Shown here in pieces: positions 16,123 through 26,026 of a DNA stretch of 64,000 nt (position 1 is the stretch's first letter; every line of letters begins with the position of its first letter). The position numbers and the translations under genes are program-made. Under the pieces are notes generated by a model. It saw nothing but the letters and a program-made list of their open reading frames with translations, did no database searches and had not been told where the DNA came from. Source of the stretch: Ardenticatenaceae bacterium (GTDB lineage: Bacteria > Chloroflexota > Anaerolineae > Promineifilales > Promineifilaceae). The stretch lies in contig JACKCD010000014.1 in the NCBI GenBank assembly GCA_020634215.1, positions 48,134 to 112,133 on the forward strand, given 5' to 3'.

Positions 16123-17613
16123 ATGACAGAGCCTATCTTGGAAATGCGCGGCATTTCAAAACGGTTCGGCACAACCCAGGCCCTGGCTGATGTTTCCCTG
16201 GCGCTATATCCGGGGGAGATTCATGCGCTGTTGGGTGAGAATGGGGCGGGTAAGTCGACGCTGATCAAGGTGATGACGGGAATTCATCGGCCGGATCAGG
16301 GGGAGGTGTGGCTAAACGGCCGTTCTATCACCATCAACAACCCCCTCGAAGCCCAACGCCACGGCATCGCCGCCATCCACCAAGAGCCAATGATCTTCCC
16401 CGACCTCAACGTCGCCGAAAACATCTTCATTGGTCACGGCAACCGAGGCAGCATTGTCCGCTGGCGGCAAATGTACCGCGAAGCCGCCGACATTTTGGCG
16501 CGGCTCGATGTCAAGCTCGATGTCCGCAGCTCGGCGCGGGGGCTAACGCTGGCGGCGCAGCAGGTGGTGGAAATTGCCAAAGCCCTCTCGCTCGATGTGC
16601 GCGTCCTCATCATGGACGAGCCAACCGCCTCTCTCTCGGCCCACGAAGTAGACCAACTCTTCAAGCTCGCCAAAACGCTCAAAGCCAACGGGGTCAGCAT
16701 CCTGTTCATCAGCCACCGCATGGAAGAGGTGTTTTCCATTGCCGACCGGGTAACAGTACTACGCGACGGCCGTTTTGTCTCCACCCATCCCGCCAGCGAA
16801 GTCACCCCCGAATCCGCCATCCGCGACATGGTTGGGCGGCATATGGACGACTTTTTTGCCAAAACCGACAAGGAGCCAGGGGATTTGCTGCTGTCGGTGC
16901 GCGGGTTGAGCAAGGACAATGTGTTTCACGATATTAACTTTGACGTGCGTGCCGGTGAAGTCGTGGGGTTTGCCGGGCTGGTGGGTTCGCGCCGCACCGA
17001 CGTAGCGCTGGCACTGTTTGGCATTGAAACGGCCGATGCTGGCTCCGTCACACTCAACGGCCAACCCGTCACCATTCGCACCCCTCAGCAAGCCGTCAAG
17101 CTCGGTCTCGCCTATGTCACCGAAGACCGTCGCCAGCTTGGGCTAACCATGCCCATGTCCATCACCACCAACATCACCTTGCCCACCCTGCACCAATACG
17201 CCAACCGCTTTGGCCTGGTGCAGCAGCGGGCGGAACGGCAAACGGCCGAAACCTTTCAGCAGCGGCTTTCCATTCGCACCCCCGATGTGGATCGGCCGGC
17301 TGGAACGCTTTCCGGCGGCAATCAGCAAAAAGTCGTTCTCAGCAAATGGCTCAACACCCAGCCCCGCCTGCTCATCCTCGACGAGCCAACGCGAGGGATT
17401 GACGTGGGAGCTAAGGCCGAAGTTCACCAAATTATTGATGAACTGGCGCAGCAAGGCATGGGCATCATCATGATTTCGTCCGATTTACCCGAAGTATTGG
17501 CAATGAGCGACCGAATTGTCGTCATGCGCGAAGGGCGGCAAATGGCAACCTTGAACCGCAGCGAAGCGACGCAAGAACGGGTCATGGCAGCCGCGATGGG
17601 GCAAACCAAATGA
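16123..17613 (+). CDS. Sugar ABC transporter ATPase, RbsA-type tandem (probably rhamnose)
   Basis: A 496-residue protein with two fused ATPase domains, as in RbsA/XylG. Domain 1 has Walker [10 protein letters not shown], signature-region [17 protein letters not shown] and Walker [11 protein letters not shown]. Domain 2 (from ~residue 250) has a degenerate Walker A (GLVGSRRT), a full [15 protein letters not shown] signature and [14 protein letters not shown]. Asymmetry of the second site is normal for this family. It drives monosaccharide import with the two permeases and the lipoprotein receptor that follow. The start ATG has GAGAGGAG upstream. The rhamnose assignment comes from neighbouring rha genes. 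Confidence 0.88.
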   Translation: MTEPILEMRGISKRFGTTQALADVSLALYPGEIHALLGENGAGKSTLIKVMTGIHRPDQGEVWLNGRSITINNPLEAQRHGIAAIHQEPMIFPDLNVAENIFIGHGNRGSIVRWRQMYREAADILARLDVKLDVRSSARGLTLAAQQVVEIAKALSLDVRVLIMDEPTASLSAHEVDQLFKLAKTLKANGVSILFISHRMEEVFSIADRVTVLRDGRFVSTHPASEVTPESAIRDMVGRHMDDFFAKTDKEPGDLLLSVRGLSKDNVFHDINFDVRAGEVVGFAGLVGSRRTDVALALFGIETADAGSVTLNGQPVTIRTPQQAVKLGLAYVTEDRRQLGLTMPMSITTNITLPTLHQYANRFGLVQQRAERQTAETFQQRLSIRTPDVDRPAGTLSGGNQQKVVLSKWLNTQPRLLILDEPTRGIDVGAKAEVHQIIDELAQQGMGIIMISSDLPEVLAMSDRIVVMREGRQMATLNRSEATQERVMAAAMGQTK

Positions 17614-17649
17614 CAATTTCACCCCAAAAAGGACGTAAGCGAATGGAGA

Positions 17650-17705
17650 TAATGCCCCTGCACTCTGAAACCTTTGCGCCTTTGCACTTTTGCGTGAGCT
17701 TTTGG
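17650..17705. repeat. Repeat family E (TTTGCGCCTTTGC type)
   Basis: The stretch CCTTTGCGCCTTTGCAC.TTTTGCGTGAG fills the gap between the ATPase and first permease genes. The same words recur at 42845-42903, again between transporter and downstream genes. Confidence 0.55.
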
Positions 17706-17716
17706 GGTAAGCCACA

Positions 17717-18745
17717 ATGAACAGCATTCGCCGCACCATCCGCCCCGAACAAATCCGCGAGTTCATTCTCGTGCTGCTCATCTTTGCTGCCATTCTCTTC
17801 TTCGGCTCGCAAATCGAAAATTATTACCAGCCCCGCACCTTCACCCGCATCGCATCCAGCGTCGCCATCCTCGTTGTGGTGGCCGTCGGCCAAACCCTCG
17901 TCGTCCTCATGCGGAACATTGACCTCTCCGTTGGCTCCATCGTTGGCTTCACCGCCTACTTTGTCGGCCGCGCCATTGTCAACAATCCAGAGCTTTCGCC
18001 GCTCAGCATTGTGCTGCTTGCCATGCTCATGGGCGGGATTTTGGGGTTGGTCAACGGCATCATCATCGCCTACGGCCGGGTTCCGGCCATTATCACCACC
18101 CTGGGTACACTCGCCATCTATCGCTCTTTGCTGGTTCAATTCTCCGATGCCCAAACCATCATCACCAGCGCCCTGCCGGAATGGCTGGTCAATTTACCCC
18201 AGGTTAACGCTTTTGCCATTGGCGAGTGGGAACTCAAGCTCATTGTGCTAATCGCCCTCGTCATCGTCGTCATCTTTCAATTGGTTGTTACCTATCTACC
18301 CTGGGGGCGGCGACTTTACGCCATCGGCTCTAACCCCGACGCGGCGGCCATGAGCGGCCTGCCCGTCACCCGCATGACGGTTAGTGCCTACACGCTGTGC
18401 GGGGCATTGTCGGGGTTGGCGGGTTTCCTTTTCCTAGCGCGATTTGGCAATATCACCGTGGTAGCCGCGCAGGGGATGGAGCTGCAAGTGGTGGCAGCCG
18501 TGGTTGTGGGTGGAATCAACATCTTTGGTGGCACTGGTTCCATGTTCGGTGCCTTGCTAGGCACGGTTCTCATTGCCACGCTGGAACAAAGCTTGCTACG
18601 CTGGCGTATCGTTAGCGAATTTTGGCGCGATGCCCTGCTTGGTCTCCTTATCCTCCTCGCCGTCGCCACCGATTCCGTCATCCTCAGCCGCCTTCGCGCT
18701 TTTTGGGCGCGGGGCGGGGTTGAGCAGGTGCAAATAGAGAATTAG
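17717..18745 (+). CDS. Sugar ABC transporter permease 1 (RbsC family)
   Basis: A 342-residue inner-membrane permease with 8-10 hydrophobic segments. RbsC-family landmarks are [50 protein letters not shown] and [35 protein letters not shown]. It forms a heterodimeric channel with the second permease at 18828 and is powered by the RbsA-like ATPase. Two different permeases per system is the arrangement of rhamnose/AI-2 type importers (RhaPQ, LsrCD). The C-terminal codons run directly into the family A repeat. No strong Shine-Dalgarno is visible, so expression may depend on upstream coupling. Confidence 0.87.
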   Translation: MNSIRRTIRPEQIREFILVLLIFAAILFFGSQIENYYQPRTFTRIASSVAILVVVAVGQTLVVLMRNIDLSVGSIVGFTAYFVGRAIVNNPELSPLSIVLLAMLMGGILGLVNGIIIAYGRVPAIITTLGTLAIYRSLLVQFSDAQTIITSALPEWLVNLPQVNAFAIGEWELKLIVLIALVIVVIFQLVVTYLPWGRRLYAIGSNPDAAAMSGLPVTRMTVSAYTLCGALSGLAGFLFLARFGNITVVAAQGMELQVVAAVVVGGINIFGGTGSMFGALLGTVLIATLEQSLLRWRIVSEFWRDALLGLLILLAVATDSVILSRLRAFWARGGVEQVQIEN

Positions 18746-18820
18746 AGATTAGGAGATTGAGAGATTGGAGATTGGAGATGAGAAATTTTCCAATCTCCAA
18801 TCTCCAGTCTCCAGTCATCC
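18739..18820. repeat. Intergenic hairpin repeat, family A
   Basis: Direct GAGATTGGAGATTGGAGAT words are followed by CCAATCTCCAATCTCCAGTCTCC, giving a long imperfect stem between the two permease genes. The stop codon of the first permease lies within the first repeat unit. Confidence 0.75.
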
Positions 18821-18827
18821 TTAGACA

Positions 18828-19808
18828 ATGACACGAAAACTACTCAGTTGGGAAGCTCTGTTACTCTTTATTTTGATTGTGGTTGTCCTGATCAATGTCA
18901 ATTTGTCGCCGTTTTATCTGGGGCTGAACAATCAGATTAACCTGTTTCAACTCTCGATTGAAAAGATTATTGTGGCACTGGCGATGACGTTGATTATCAT
19001 CAATGCTGAGATTGATTTATCGGTGGCTTCAGTGATGGGGCTGGCGGCGTGTACACTGGCCTATTTGCACGCCCATGAGCAGCCTTTTGTCTTGTCGCTG
19101 GCTGTTAGTCTGTTGATTGGGGCGGCGGCGGGGGCATTTAACGGCTTTTGGGTGGCTTATGCGGGTTTGCCCTCTTTGGTGGTGACGTTGGCGGGTTTGA
19201 TTGGCTATCGCGGGTTGGCTCTGGTTTTGCTGGAGGATGAATCTATTGGCGGGTTTCCCGAGTGGTTTAATCAGGTGGGGCAGCAGGGCTTGATGGGGTC
19301 GGTGCCGTTTAGCTTGCTGCTGTTTGGGCTGGGTGTGGTGGTGGTGTGGGTGGTGTTGCAGCGGTCGGAAAACGGCCGTTATATCTACGTCATAGGCAAC
19401 AGCGCCGATGTCGCCCGCTACTCCGGCGTTAACGTCAAGCGGGTCAAAATGGCGCTTTTTGTCGCGTCCGGGCTGGTCTCCGCGCTGGCCGGTATTCTCC
19501 TGGCTGCCCGTCTTGGGGCCGTGCGCGGCAGCACCGCCCAGGGCTTCGAGCTAGACATCATCACCATGGTGCTACTCGGTGGGGTCAGCATCTTTGGTGG
19601 CTCCGGCACGCTTACCGGGGTTGTCCTCTCCATCCTCATCATCCTCAACCTGCGTAACGGCCTGTCGTTGGTCAACATCTCCGGCAACACCCAAACCGGC
19701 ATAATCGGTCTGCTGCTCATCCTCTCCGTTCTCATTCCCAACTGGCTGGCTAGCGCCCAAAGCTGGTGGGCGCGGAGACAAGAGAGCGCGGCACAGGTGA
19801 GCGGGTGA
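18828..19808 (+). CDS. Sugar ABC transporter permease 2 (RbsC family)
   Basis: A 326-residue membrane protein of the same family as its upstream neighbour but divergent in sequence. [50 protein letters not shown] and [38 protein letters not shown] are the conserved permease elements. It pairs with permease 1 to form the translocation pore. One AACGGCCGTT encodes ENGRY in the [14 protein letters not shown] loop. It ends 143 bp before the receptor gene, a gap without a gene that carries the receptor's AGGAGG ribosome site. Confidence 0.87.
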   Translation: MTRKLLSWEALLLFILIVVVLINVNLSPFYLGLNNQINLFQLSIEKIIVALAMTLIIINAEIDLSVASVMGLAACTLAYLHAHEQPFVLSLAVSLLIGAAAGAFNGFWVAYAGLPSLVVTLAGLIGYRGLALVLLEDESIGGFPEWFNQVGQQGLMGSVPFSLLLFGLGVVVVWVVLQRSENGRYIYVIGNSADVARYSGVNVKRVKMALFVASGLVSALAGILLAARLGAVRGSTAQGFELDIITMVLLGGVSIFGGSGTLTGVVLSILIILNLRNGLSLVNISGNTQTGIIGLLLILSVLIPNWLASAQSWWARRQESAAQVSG

Positions 19809-19951
19809 GCCAAACCAGAAATTGGAAGGCCGTAAACTGCCAACATGCCCCTCTTGTCTTCCAGTGGTCCCAAATCGTAAATCTCAGCAGTTGGAAAGCT
19901 GGCTGCTGATATTTTAATCTTTACCCTTTCAGTTCTTTAGGAGGAACGAAA

Positions 19952-22135
19952 ATGAAGGTGATTAGTAAATGGTTAGTCGTTTTATTGATGATTTCTCTGT
20001 TTGTGGCAGCGTGTGGCGGACAAGAAGCCCCGGCTCCGGTGGCAGAGGAACCTGCGGCGGAGGAACCTGCTGCCGAAGAGCCAGCCGCTGAAGAACCGGC
20101 GGCGGAGGAACCTGCGGCCGAAGAACCTGTTGTAGAAGAAGCCATGCCGCACATGGATGTGATGGCCGATGGCACATTTAACGCCATTTTGCTGCCCAAA
20201 TTCTTGGGGATTTTGGTGTTCGACCAAGCCAACGAAGGGGCTATGGAAGCGGCAGCAGAATTGGGAACGGCCGATGGCCTACAATTCACTGGCCCTACCC
20301 CTGAAAACAGTGTGCAAGGCCAAATCGAAATTGTCACCAACGCCGTGACCCAGGGCGCGGAAGCCATCATGCTTTCCAACAATGCTGGCGACCAGATTGC
20401 CCCTGCTGCCAAAGCCGCGATGGACGCTGGTCTCACCGTTGTCACTTGGGACTCCCCCATCCCCTCGGCCGAAGGCGAGCAGGTCTTTGTGGCGCAGGTG
20501 GACTTTGACGAGACGGGCAAGGTGATGGCCGACATGGCATTGAGCATCATGGGCGATGATGGCGGTCAATTTGCCATTCTTTCCGCCAGCCCCGATGCCG
20601 CCAACCAAAACGCCTGGATTGCGGCGATGGAAGAGGTGTTAGCCAACGATGCTACCTACGCCAGCTTGGAATTGGTAGATACGGTATATGGCAATGACCA
20701 ATCAGAAGAGAGCTACAACCAGGCATTGGCTTTGGTTGACCAATATCCTGACTTGAAATTGATTATGGCTCCGACGACGGTTGGTATTGCGGCTGCCGCC
20801 AAAGCCATGCAAGATGAAGGCTTGTGTGACCAGGTGAAGGTCAGTGGTTTGGGCTTGCCGGCCGAAATGGTCAGCTTTACCCTGAACGGTTGTGCGCCAG
20901 AGTTTGCCCTGTGGAGCTTTGTAGATTTGGGGTATTTGACCTATCAACTGACCTACAATCTGGCCGTCGGCAATATCACCGCCGAAGAAGGGCAGACCTT
21001 TGAAGCCGGCCGCATGGGTTCTTACACCATCGAAAAAGACCCGACCCGCGACGCTGGGTTGCGCGTGTTGATGGGGCCGTTCACCGTTTATAATGCCTCC
21101 AATGTGGAAGCGGCTGCTGGTGGCGCGGAAGTTGCGCCGCTGGACAGTGGTAGTGGCGACGCGATTGTGGCCGAACCGGGCATGGAGATGAACGCCATTT
21201 TGCTGCCCAAGTTTTTGGGGATCCTGGTCTTTGATCAGGCAAACACAGGCGCACAGGAAGCTGCCGCCGAGTTGGACGCGACGGGCGAGTTGGAATTCAC
21301 TGGCCCCACGCCGGAGAACAGCGTACAAGGGCAGATTGAGATTATGACCAATGCCGCCACACAAGGTGTGAACGCGGTCATGTTGTCTAATAATGCTGGG
21401 GACCAGATTGCGCCAGCAGCACAAACGGCCGTTGACGCGGGTGTGACCGTTGTGACCTGGGACTCCCCCATTCCTTCGGCCGAAGGTGAGGGTGTCTTCA
21501 TCGCCCAAGTGGACTTTGATGAGACGGGCAAGGTGATGGCTGATATGGCACTGAGCATCATGGGTGCTGACGGTGGACAGTTTGCTGTGCTTTCCGCCAG
21601 CCCCGATGCCGCCAACCAAAATGCTTGGATTGCGGCGTTGCAAGAGACATTGGCGAATGATGACACCTATGCCAATCTGGAATTAGTGGACATTGTGTAC
21701 GGCAATGACCAATCGGAAGAGAGCTACAACCAGGCTTTAGCTTTGGTAGACCAATATCCTGACCTAAAATTGATCATGGCTCCGACGACGGTTGGTATTG
21801 CGGCTGCGGCGAAAGCGATGCAGGACGAAGGGTTGTGTGATCAGGTGAAGGTGAGCGGTTTGGGCTTGCCGGCCGAGATGGTCAGCTTTACGCTCAATGG
21901 CTGTGCGCCAGAGTTTGCCTTGTGGAGCTTTGTGGATTTGGGTTATTTGACCTATTACACCACCTACTTGATTGCCACAGGTCAGATGGATGCGGCTGAG
22001 GGCGTGACTTTTGCAGCCGGCCGCATGGGAACCTACACCATCGAGAAAGACCCGACCCGTGATGCTGGGCTGCGGGTGTTGATGGGGCCGTTTACGGTGT
22101 ATGATGCCTCGAATGTGGAGGCGGCGAGTCAGTAA
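19952..22135 (+). CDS. Sugar-binding lipoprotein with two tandem Peripla_BP_4 domains
   Basis: A 727-residue receptor with a lipoprotein signal ([14 protein letters not shown], lipobox VAAC at ~21). A low-complexity linker of about seven EEPAA units follows, then two near-identical binding domains (roughly residues 65-385 and 410-725). Each has [19 protein letters not shown] or a variant, [37 protein letters not shown], and a shared [19 protein letters not shown] block. Normal members have one domain of ~320 residues, so this is an intragenic duplication, and DNA identity between halves is high. It would deliver sugar, probably rhamnose, to the permeases upstream. AGGAGG precedes the ATG. Confidence 0.88.
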   Translation: MKVISKWLVVLLMISLFVAACGGQEAPAPVAEEPAAEEPAAEEPAAEEPAAEEPAAEEPVVEEAMPHMDVMADGTFNAILLPKFLGILVFDQANEGAMEAAAELGTADGLQFTGPTPENSVQGQIEIVTNAVTQGAEAIMLSNNAGDQIAPAAKAAMDAGLTVVTWDSPIPSAEGEQVFVAQVDFDETGKVMADMALSIMGDDGGQFAILSASPDAANQNAWIAAMEEVLANDATYASLELVDTVYGNDQSEESYNQALALVDQYPDLKLIMAPTTVGIAAAAKAMQDEGLCDQVKVSGLGLPAEMVSFTLNGCAPEFALWSFVDLGYLTYQLTYNLAVGNITAEEGQTFEAGRMGSYTIEKDPTRDAGLRVLMGPFTVYNASNVEAAAGGAEVAPLDSGSGDAIVAEPGMEMNAILLPKFLGILVFDQANTGAQEAAAELDATGELEFTGPTPENSVQGQIEIMTNAATQGVNAVMLSNNAGDQIAPAAQTAVDAGVTVVTWDSPIPSAEGEGVFIAQVDFDETGKVMADMALSIMGADGGQFAVLSASPDAANQNAWIAALQETLANDDTYANLELVDIVYGNDQSEESYNQALALVDQYPDLKLIMAPTTVGIAAAAKAMQDEGLCDQVKVSGLGLPAEMVSFTLNGCAPEFALWSFVDLGYLTYYTTYLIATGQMDAAEGVTFAAGRMGTYTIEKDPTRDAGLRVLMGPFTVYDASNVEAASQ

Positions 22136-22212
22136 TCGGTAATCGGTAATCAGTAATCGGTAATCAGTAATCGGTGTCAAACTGGTTACTGATTACTGAA
22201 CACTGATTACTT
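22136..22212. repeat. Intergenic hairpin repeat, family B (GTAATCGGTAATCAGT type)
   Basis: About five tandem GTAATCGGTAATCAGT-like words are followed by complementary TTACTGATTACTGAACACTGATTAC, forming a hairpin after the receptor gene. Copies lie near 23263, 37590, 38028 and 38882. Confidence 0.8.
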
Positions 22213-22219
22213 CTGAAAA

Positions 22220-23281
22220 ATGAGTGAGTCTATTGTTGCAACCAGTCGGGCGTTTTTTGGGGAGGTGGTACGGCCGATTTTGGCGGAGCATTTCCCTGAG
22301 ATAACGGCCGTTACTGCTTTCGGTCTCTTTGGCTATGGCTCGGAAGCGTTGGGGCTGGATGATCAATATTCGCGGGATCATCATTGGGGGGTGCGGATTG
22401 ATGCCTTGCTGCCGGGTTGGGTAACGGCCGATCAGCAGCAAGAAATCATGGCGACGGTCGCGGCCAATTTGCCAGAGAGCTATCGCGGTCATTCGCTCTA
22501 TGCGGCGCATTTGGCGGGGGCGGGGCTGGCGTTGGATTCGCTGCCTGGTTTTTTGCGCCGGACGATTGGGTTGGAGAGGGGGCCGGAAACGGCCGTTGAG
22601 TGGCTGCGGATTCCTGAAGAGGATATTACGCATGTGGTCAATGGGGAGGTGTGGTTAGATGAGGGTGGGGAATTTACGGCCGTTCGCCACACGCTGAACG
22701 GCTATTACCCAGAGCCAGTGCGTCTGCGCCGCATTGCCCATTGGTGCCGCTACTTTTCTGGCATGGGCAGCTATGCTCTCAAACGGGCTTTGCTGCGTGA
22801 CAATGTTTATTATGCCACCATCACCTTTAGCCGTGCCGTGAAGTGGGCGGTGCAATTGGCCTTTATGCTGGAGCGCACCTATTATCCCTACGACAAGTGG
22901 ATTATGACCCGCTTTGCCCAACTGCCGCGCTTGGCTGCGCCGCTCAAGCCACTGGTGGATGAAGCCGTCAGCCTCTCTACGTCTTGGGAGCGGAAATTGG
23001 CCTTATTGGATGAGATGAGCGATGTACTCGACCACTTTATGGTGGCCGATGGGGTGATTGCGCCCCATCCCAAGTTTGCCGTCTCGCCCACGTCGGGCTA
23101 TCGGCTGATGGAACATGCTTACGCCGAGATTATTAAGAAATTACCGGCCGATTTAGTCCCCATCATTCCCGAATGGGAGCAGGTGCATTGGGAGTCGTTT
23201 CACAGCCAATTTGTGGAGGGTGTGGATATGGGTGTGTGGGATGAGGCGTTGCAGTTGAAGCCGGTAATCAGTAACCAGTAA
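22220..23281 (+). CDS. DUF4037 (nucleotidyltransferase-like) protein
   Basis: A 353-residue protein resembling the DUF4037 family, whose N-terminal half has a nucleotidyltransferase-like fold. FGYGSEALGLDDQYSRDHHWGVRIDALL places conserved Gly-Ser and Asp pairs near residues 40-65. The helical C-terminal half includes YFSGMGSYALKRALLRDNVYYATITFSRAVKWAVQLAFMLERTYYPYDKW. The reaction and target are unknown. The last codons (KPVISNQ) are encoded by the family B repeat that follows, suggesting that repeat invasion has rewritten the C-terminus. It lies in the rhamnose transporter block without an obvious link to it. Confidence 0.68.
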   Translation: MSESIVATSRAFFGEVVRPILAEHFPEITAVTAFGLFGYGSEALGLDDQYSRDHHWGVRIDALLPGWVTADQQQEIMATVAANLPESYRGHSLYAAHLAGAGLALDSLPGFLRRTIGLERGPETAVEWLRIPEEDITHVVNGEVWLDEGGEFTAVRHTLNGYYPEPVRLRRIAHWCRYFSGMGSYALKRALLRDNVYYATITFSRAVKWAVQLAFMLERTYYPYDKWIMTRFAQLPRLAAPLKPLVDEAVSLSTSWERKLALLDEMSDVLDHFMVADGVIAPHPKFAVSPTSGYRLMEHAYAEIIKKLPADLVPIIPEWEQVHWESFHSQFVEGVDMGVWDEALQLKPVISNQ

Positions 23282-23312
23282 TCGGTAATCAGTCGGGCGC
23301 ACTGATTACTGA
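23263..23312. repeat. Family B repeat, interrupted by the DUF1670 element
   Basis: GTAATCAGTAACCAGTAATCGGTAATCAGT and ACTGATTACTGA form one arm set. The matching TAGATTACTG continues only at 25011, after the DUF1670 element, indicating insertion into the repeat. Confidence 0.6.
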
Positions 23313-23334
23313 ATAGTGACATATGTCACCTTTG

Positions 23335-24147
23335 TCAAGCCCCAAATGGGGCTAATTCTGAAATTGATAAGAGGTCGGGATGATATTGGCGAACCAACTT
23401 AACATAAGCATCCACAACCGTCGGCTGCAAACCCGACATTGCGCCAATTTGGACAACAGGAATTTCATGCCGCAGCAACAACTTGACCCGTTCATAGTCC
23501 CGCAAATATCGCCCTACGCTCGATTGAGCGTGACGGCTTTGCCGAGCAATGTCGGCTTCATCCACTCCTTGCTCATAAAGGGCAACTATTTCGGCTTTGT
23601 GGGTGGGTCGAACCCCTTGGTCAAAATAATACCCTTTGGTGGGCAAGGGTTGACCTGTTTCTTGACGCAATTCCTCAAGCAACCGGCTGATGTGACCATC
23701 CGTTCGACCCAACATCAAGCCCAAATCAGCGCAGGTGAGCAAAACAGGGCCATCTTGATGGTTCAAGCCATGCTCAATCAGGCGTTGCAGCCGTTTTTTC
23801 AACAGCTGTCGCTGCTGCGAACGACTGTGCGTTCCCGACGGTCTGCTTTCCATGGCGGCGACATCTTCGGGCAACAGCACAGGCCAGGACAAGGTGACCA
23901 ATTGGTAGTCAGCAGCCGACTTACCGGGGTAAGCTTTGCCGCCGCACGCTTTTGTACCGGTAAAGACCAACCAACCGGGGGCAACTACGGCCGACTCAGG
24001 GCGAAACTCAGCCGCCAACGCTTCCATATCGGCGGCCAGCATCTCAATCACCCGACGGCTGTTGATGAAACCGTACTCCGTTTCCAACAGGTGGCGTGCC
24101 GCTTGTTGAAAATTGCGTTGTCGCGTACCCGTGTAGGGCGAATTCAT
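23335..24147 (-). CDS. DUF1670 protein, second gene of the element
   Basis: A 270-residue protein of the DUF1670 type, a family of unknown function that occurs in many copies in some Chloroflexota and Methanosarcina genomes. CADLGLMLGRTDGHISRLLEELRQETGQPLPTKGYYFDQGVRPTHKAEIVALYEQGVDEADIARQSRHAQSSVGRYLRDYERV contains two HTH-like segments (residues ~140-220). The N-terminal half is distinct from its partner, with GWLVFTGTKACGGKAYPGKSAADYQLV. ATG 24147 overlaps the upstream stop as ATGA. The 3' end encodes an AGCCCC/GGGGCT hairpin (23338-23353) that may act as a terminator. DNA binding is plausible; catalysis is unknown. Confidence 0.7.
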   Translation of the reverse strand: MNSPYTGTRQRNFQQAARHLLETEYGFINSRRVIEMLAADMEALAAEFRPESAVVAPGWLVFTGTKACGGKAYPGKSAADYQLVTLSWPVLLPEDVAAMESRPSGTHSRSQQRQLLKKRLQRLIEHGLNHQDGPVLLTCADLGLMLGRTDGHISRLLEELRQETGQPLPTKGYYFDQGVRPTHKAEIVALYEQGVDEADIARQSRHAQSSVGRYLRDYERVKLLLRHEIPVVQIGAMSGLQPTVVDAYVKLVRQYHPDLLSISELAPFGA

Positions 24148-24941
24148 GACCACACCCCCTTTTTAATAGCAGCCGTGCCATTGAGCCGCTCTATTTGCTC
24201 TTGCAAGCGCTGGCGACAAAAGGAGGTGTTGTTTTGTTGGTAGAGAGCCAAGTATTCTTCAACCAGAGGCACACCGATTTGCACCGTCAGGCTGATTTCG
24301 CCTACCGTAAACCCTTTTTCATGCAGTTGCACGACGCGCACGAAGGTTTGGATATATCGTTTGACACAAGTGAGGCTATGGTGGGTATGATAAGCTACCT
24401 GATCATACGTATTGCCACTCAACCAGCGGTGGACAATTTGCCCTTTGTGGGTTTGTCCCCGCCCAATGCCGCGCAAATTTCCTCGTGTGGGCAGATAAAT
24501 GCCGCGCTCTTGCAACTCAGCACAATCTCGCTTGATGGTACGGACAGAAACATGCAAGGCGTGAGCCAAGTCTTCCTGGGTAGCCATGGCCTCTTGTTCA
24601 ATCGCTTCACCCAGCAGCCGTTGAATACGCATTTGCCGCAGGTGCGTCACCCCATGCTGCCTTGCCACTTCTCGATCTTCTGCCCCTGCATCTATCGTCC
24701 AGGTCACTTCTTGGGTAAGTGTTTGCGACAATGCACAACCATGTGGCGCAGTGCGATGCAAAAGAACGACCTGCATTTGACCTGGTTTGAGGCTCTTTGG
24801 TCGAGGCAGCAAGCACTCTTGGGCTTCGGCCAAAATAGCCTGTGCAATTTTAGGCGGGTAATTGAACTCGTGTTGCATCAGATTCAGAAATCGTTGTTCA
24901 CGGGTTTTTGCTTGTTGTCGCAAATTTTGCTCTTGATTCAC
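24144..24941 (-). CDS. DUF1670 protein, first gene of the element
   Basis: A ~265-residue paralogue-like partner of the downstream gene. The central region ATQEDLAHALHVSVRTIKRDCAELQERGIYLPTRGNLRGIGRGQTHKGQIVHRWLSGNTYDQVAYHTHHSLTCVKRYIQTFVRVVQLH shows a winged-HTH-like first segment and a second HTH in the same order as in its neighbour. I chose GTG 24941 because GGAGGTG lies 7-8 nt upstream; GTG 24950 and TTG 24956 are alternatives. Coupling through ATGA means the two proteins are made together and may form a heteromer. No nuclease or recombinase motif is recognised. Confidence 0.7.
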   Translation of the reverse strand: MNQEQNLRQQAKTREQRFLNLMQHEFNYPPKIAQAILAEAQECLLPRPKSLKPGQMQVVLLHRTAPHGCALSQTLTQEVTWTIDAGAEDREVARQHGVTHLRQMRIQRLLGEAIEQEAMATQEDLAHALHVSVRTIKRDCAELQERGIYLPTRGNLRGIGRGQTHKGQIVHRWLSGNTYDQVAYHTHHSLTCVKRYIQTFVRVVQLHEKGFTVGEISLTVQIGVPLVEEYLALYQQNNTSFCRQRLQEQIERLNGTAAIKKGVWS

Positions 24942-25030
24942 TTGTTTCACCTCCAATTATGGTGTTCCTTTCGGGAATTTTACATAACTGAGGTGTCACA
25001 TGTCACTATATAGATTACTGTTTGTGAGAT

Positions 25031-26026
25031 ATGAACGGAAAAGAACGAGTTATTGCCACACTAAATCGCCAACCGACGGACCGGACACCGATTGATTGTT
25101 GGCTGTATCAGAAGCAGTTTGTGGAGATGCTACAGGCGGAGTATGGGTCGCGGGAGCAGTTTTTAGACGAGTTCAATATTGATATTTTTGTGGGTTTTGT
25201 GCCGTATCCGAATCAATTCGGCCGTTTATTTGATGTTTCTGAATTGAAAGATGTGGATTTGGGCGACCCGCGTGATGAGAAATGGCTGTCGCATACCGCC
25301 TGGAATGATGATTTTGCGGGGGTAAATGTGCGGCAAGCGGTGGCGCAGCACGGTGAGAAGCGAGCCATCATTGCCCATACCTGGGGCATTATTGAAGGCA
25401 CGAGCCGGGTGATTGGCATTGAAAATTGCTGGATGAATTTGGCGGGTGAGCCGAAGAAGATGGCGGCCTGGTTTGACCGGTATGCCGATTGGCTGTGTGG
25501 GCTGATGGACAGTTTGAAGGCGGCTAATGTGGACATTGTGACCCTGAGCGATGATTGGGGCAGCAACCAGACGATGCTTTTTTCGCCGCGCATGTGGCGC
25601 AAGTTGATTAAGCCCTATGCCAAACGGGTGGTGCAATATGCGCGATCTATTGGGCTGTTTGTGAATTTGCATAGTGATGGCTATATCATGCAGATTTTGG
25701 ATGATTTGGTGGAGATTGGCTATCACAGTTGGCATCCGTTGCAGGAAAGCTCGGGGATGGATCCGCAGACGATTAAAGATAGTTATGGCGATAAGTTTGT
25801 CTGTTATGGCTCGCTGGATGTGATTGATGGGCTGTTGGCTTATGATGGCGAGGCGTTGACGGAATATATTACGAAGCGATTTCAAATTTACGCGCCGGGG
25901 GGTGGCTTTATTTTTAATACGGGTCATTTTGTGCAGCCGGATATTCCACCGCAGCGGTTGATTCATGCGTATACGGTGGTGAATGCGTTGGCGAGGCAGT
26001 ATGGAACGGCCGTTTCCACCTCCTAA
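25031..26026 (+). CDS. Uroporphyrinogen-decarboxylase-fold protein (not HemE)
   Basis: A 331-residue URO-D superfamily TIM barrel. The N-terminus NGKERVIATLNRQPTDRTPIDCW is the usual opening of URO-D-like proteins found in sugar and methyl-transfer loci. LSDDWGSNQTMLFSPRMWRKLIKPYAKRVVQYAR, NLHSDGYIMQILDDLVEIGYHSWHPLQESSGMD and APGGGFIFNTGHFVQPDIPPQRL follow the family pattern with a possible metal-ligand His (LHSDG). True HemE substrate-binding signatures are missing. Members act as corrinoid-dependent or related methyltransferases, or have unknown roles. It overlaps the rhamnosidase gene, so it is probably part of the glycoside operon. Confidence 0.75.
   Translation: MNGKERVIATLNRQPTDRTPIDCWLYQKQFVEMLQAEYGSREQFLDEFNIDIFVGFVPYPNQFGRLFDVSELKDVDLGDPRDEKWLSHTAWNDDFAGVNVRQAVAQHGEKRAIIAHTWGIIEGTSRVIGIENCWMNLAGEPKKMAAWFDRYADWLCGLMDSLKAANVDIVTLSDDWGSNQTMLFSPRMWRKLIKPYAKRVVQYARSIGLFVNLHSDGYIMQILDDLVEIGYHSWHPLQESSGMDPQTIKDSYGDKFVCYGSLDVIDGLLAYDGEALTEYITKRFQIYAPGGGFIFNTGHFVQPDIPPQRLIHAYTVVNALARQYGTAVSTS

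Larger units (their letters stand above)
23313..25009. mobile_element. Candidate two-gene DUF1670 mobile element with terminal inverted repeats
   Basis: About 1.70 kb bounded by ATAGTGACATATGTCACCT (23313-23331) and its near-exact inverted copy ATAGTGACATGTGACACCT (complement of 24991-25009), 17 of 19 matching. The left end contains the perfect palindrome GTGACATATGTCAC. Inside are only two overlapping DUF1670 genes, the left stop codon lying 4 bp from the repeat. It sits within a family B hairpin whose halves flank it. No known transposase motif is visible, so calling it mobile is inference from the ends, compactness and insertion context. Confidence 0.6.

Noticed and set aside
20040..20135. 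EEPAA repeat as a separate tandem-repeat locus
   Set aside because: It is a lipoprotein linker within the receptor frame. The repetition is noted there.
22136..22212. CRISPR-like array
   Set aside because: The repeated words are contiguous, variable and self-complementary, without regular unique spacers, and no cas genes are present. They belong to the hairpin families.
25031..26026. HemE (true uroporphyrinogen decarboxylase)
   Set aside because: The fold matches, but characteristic HemE substrate-binding motifs and other haem genes are absent. The context is glycoside catabolism.
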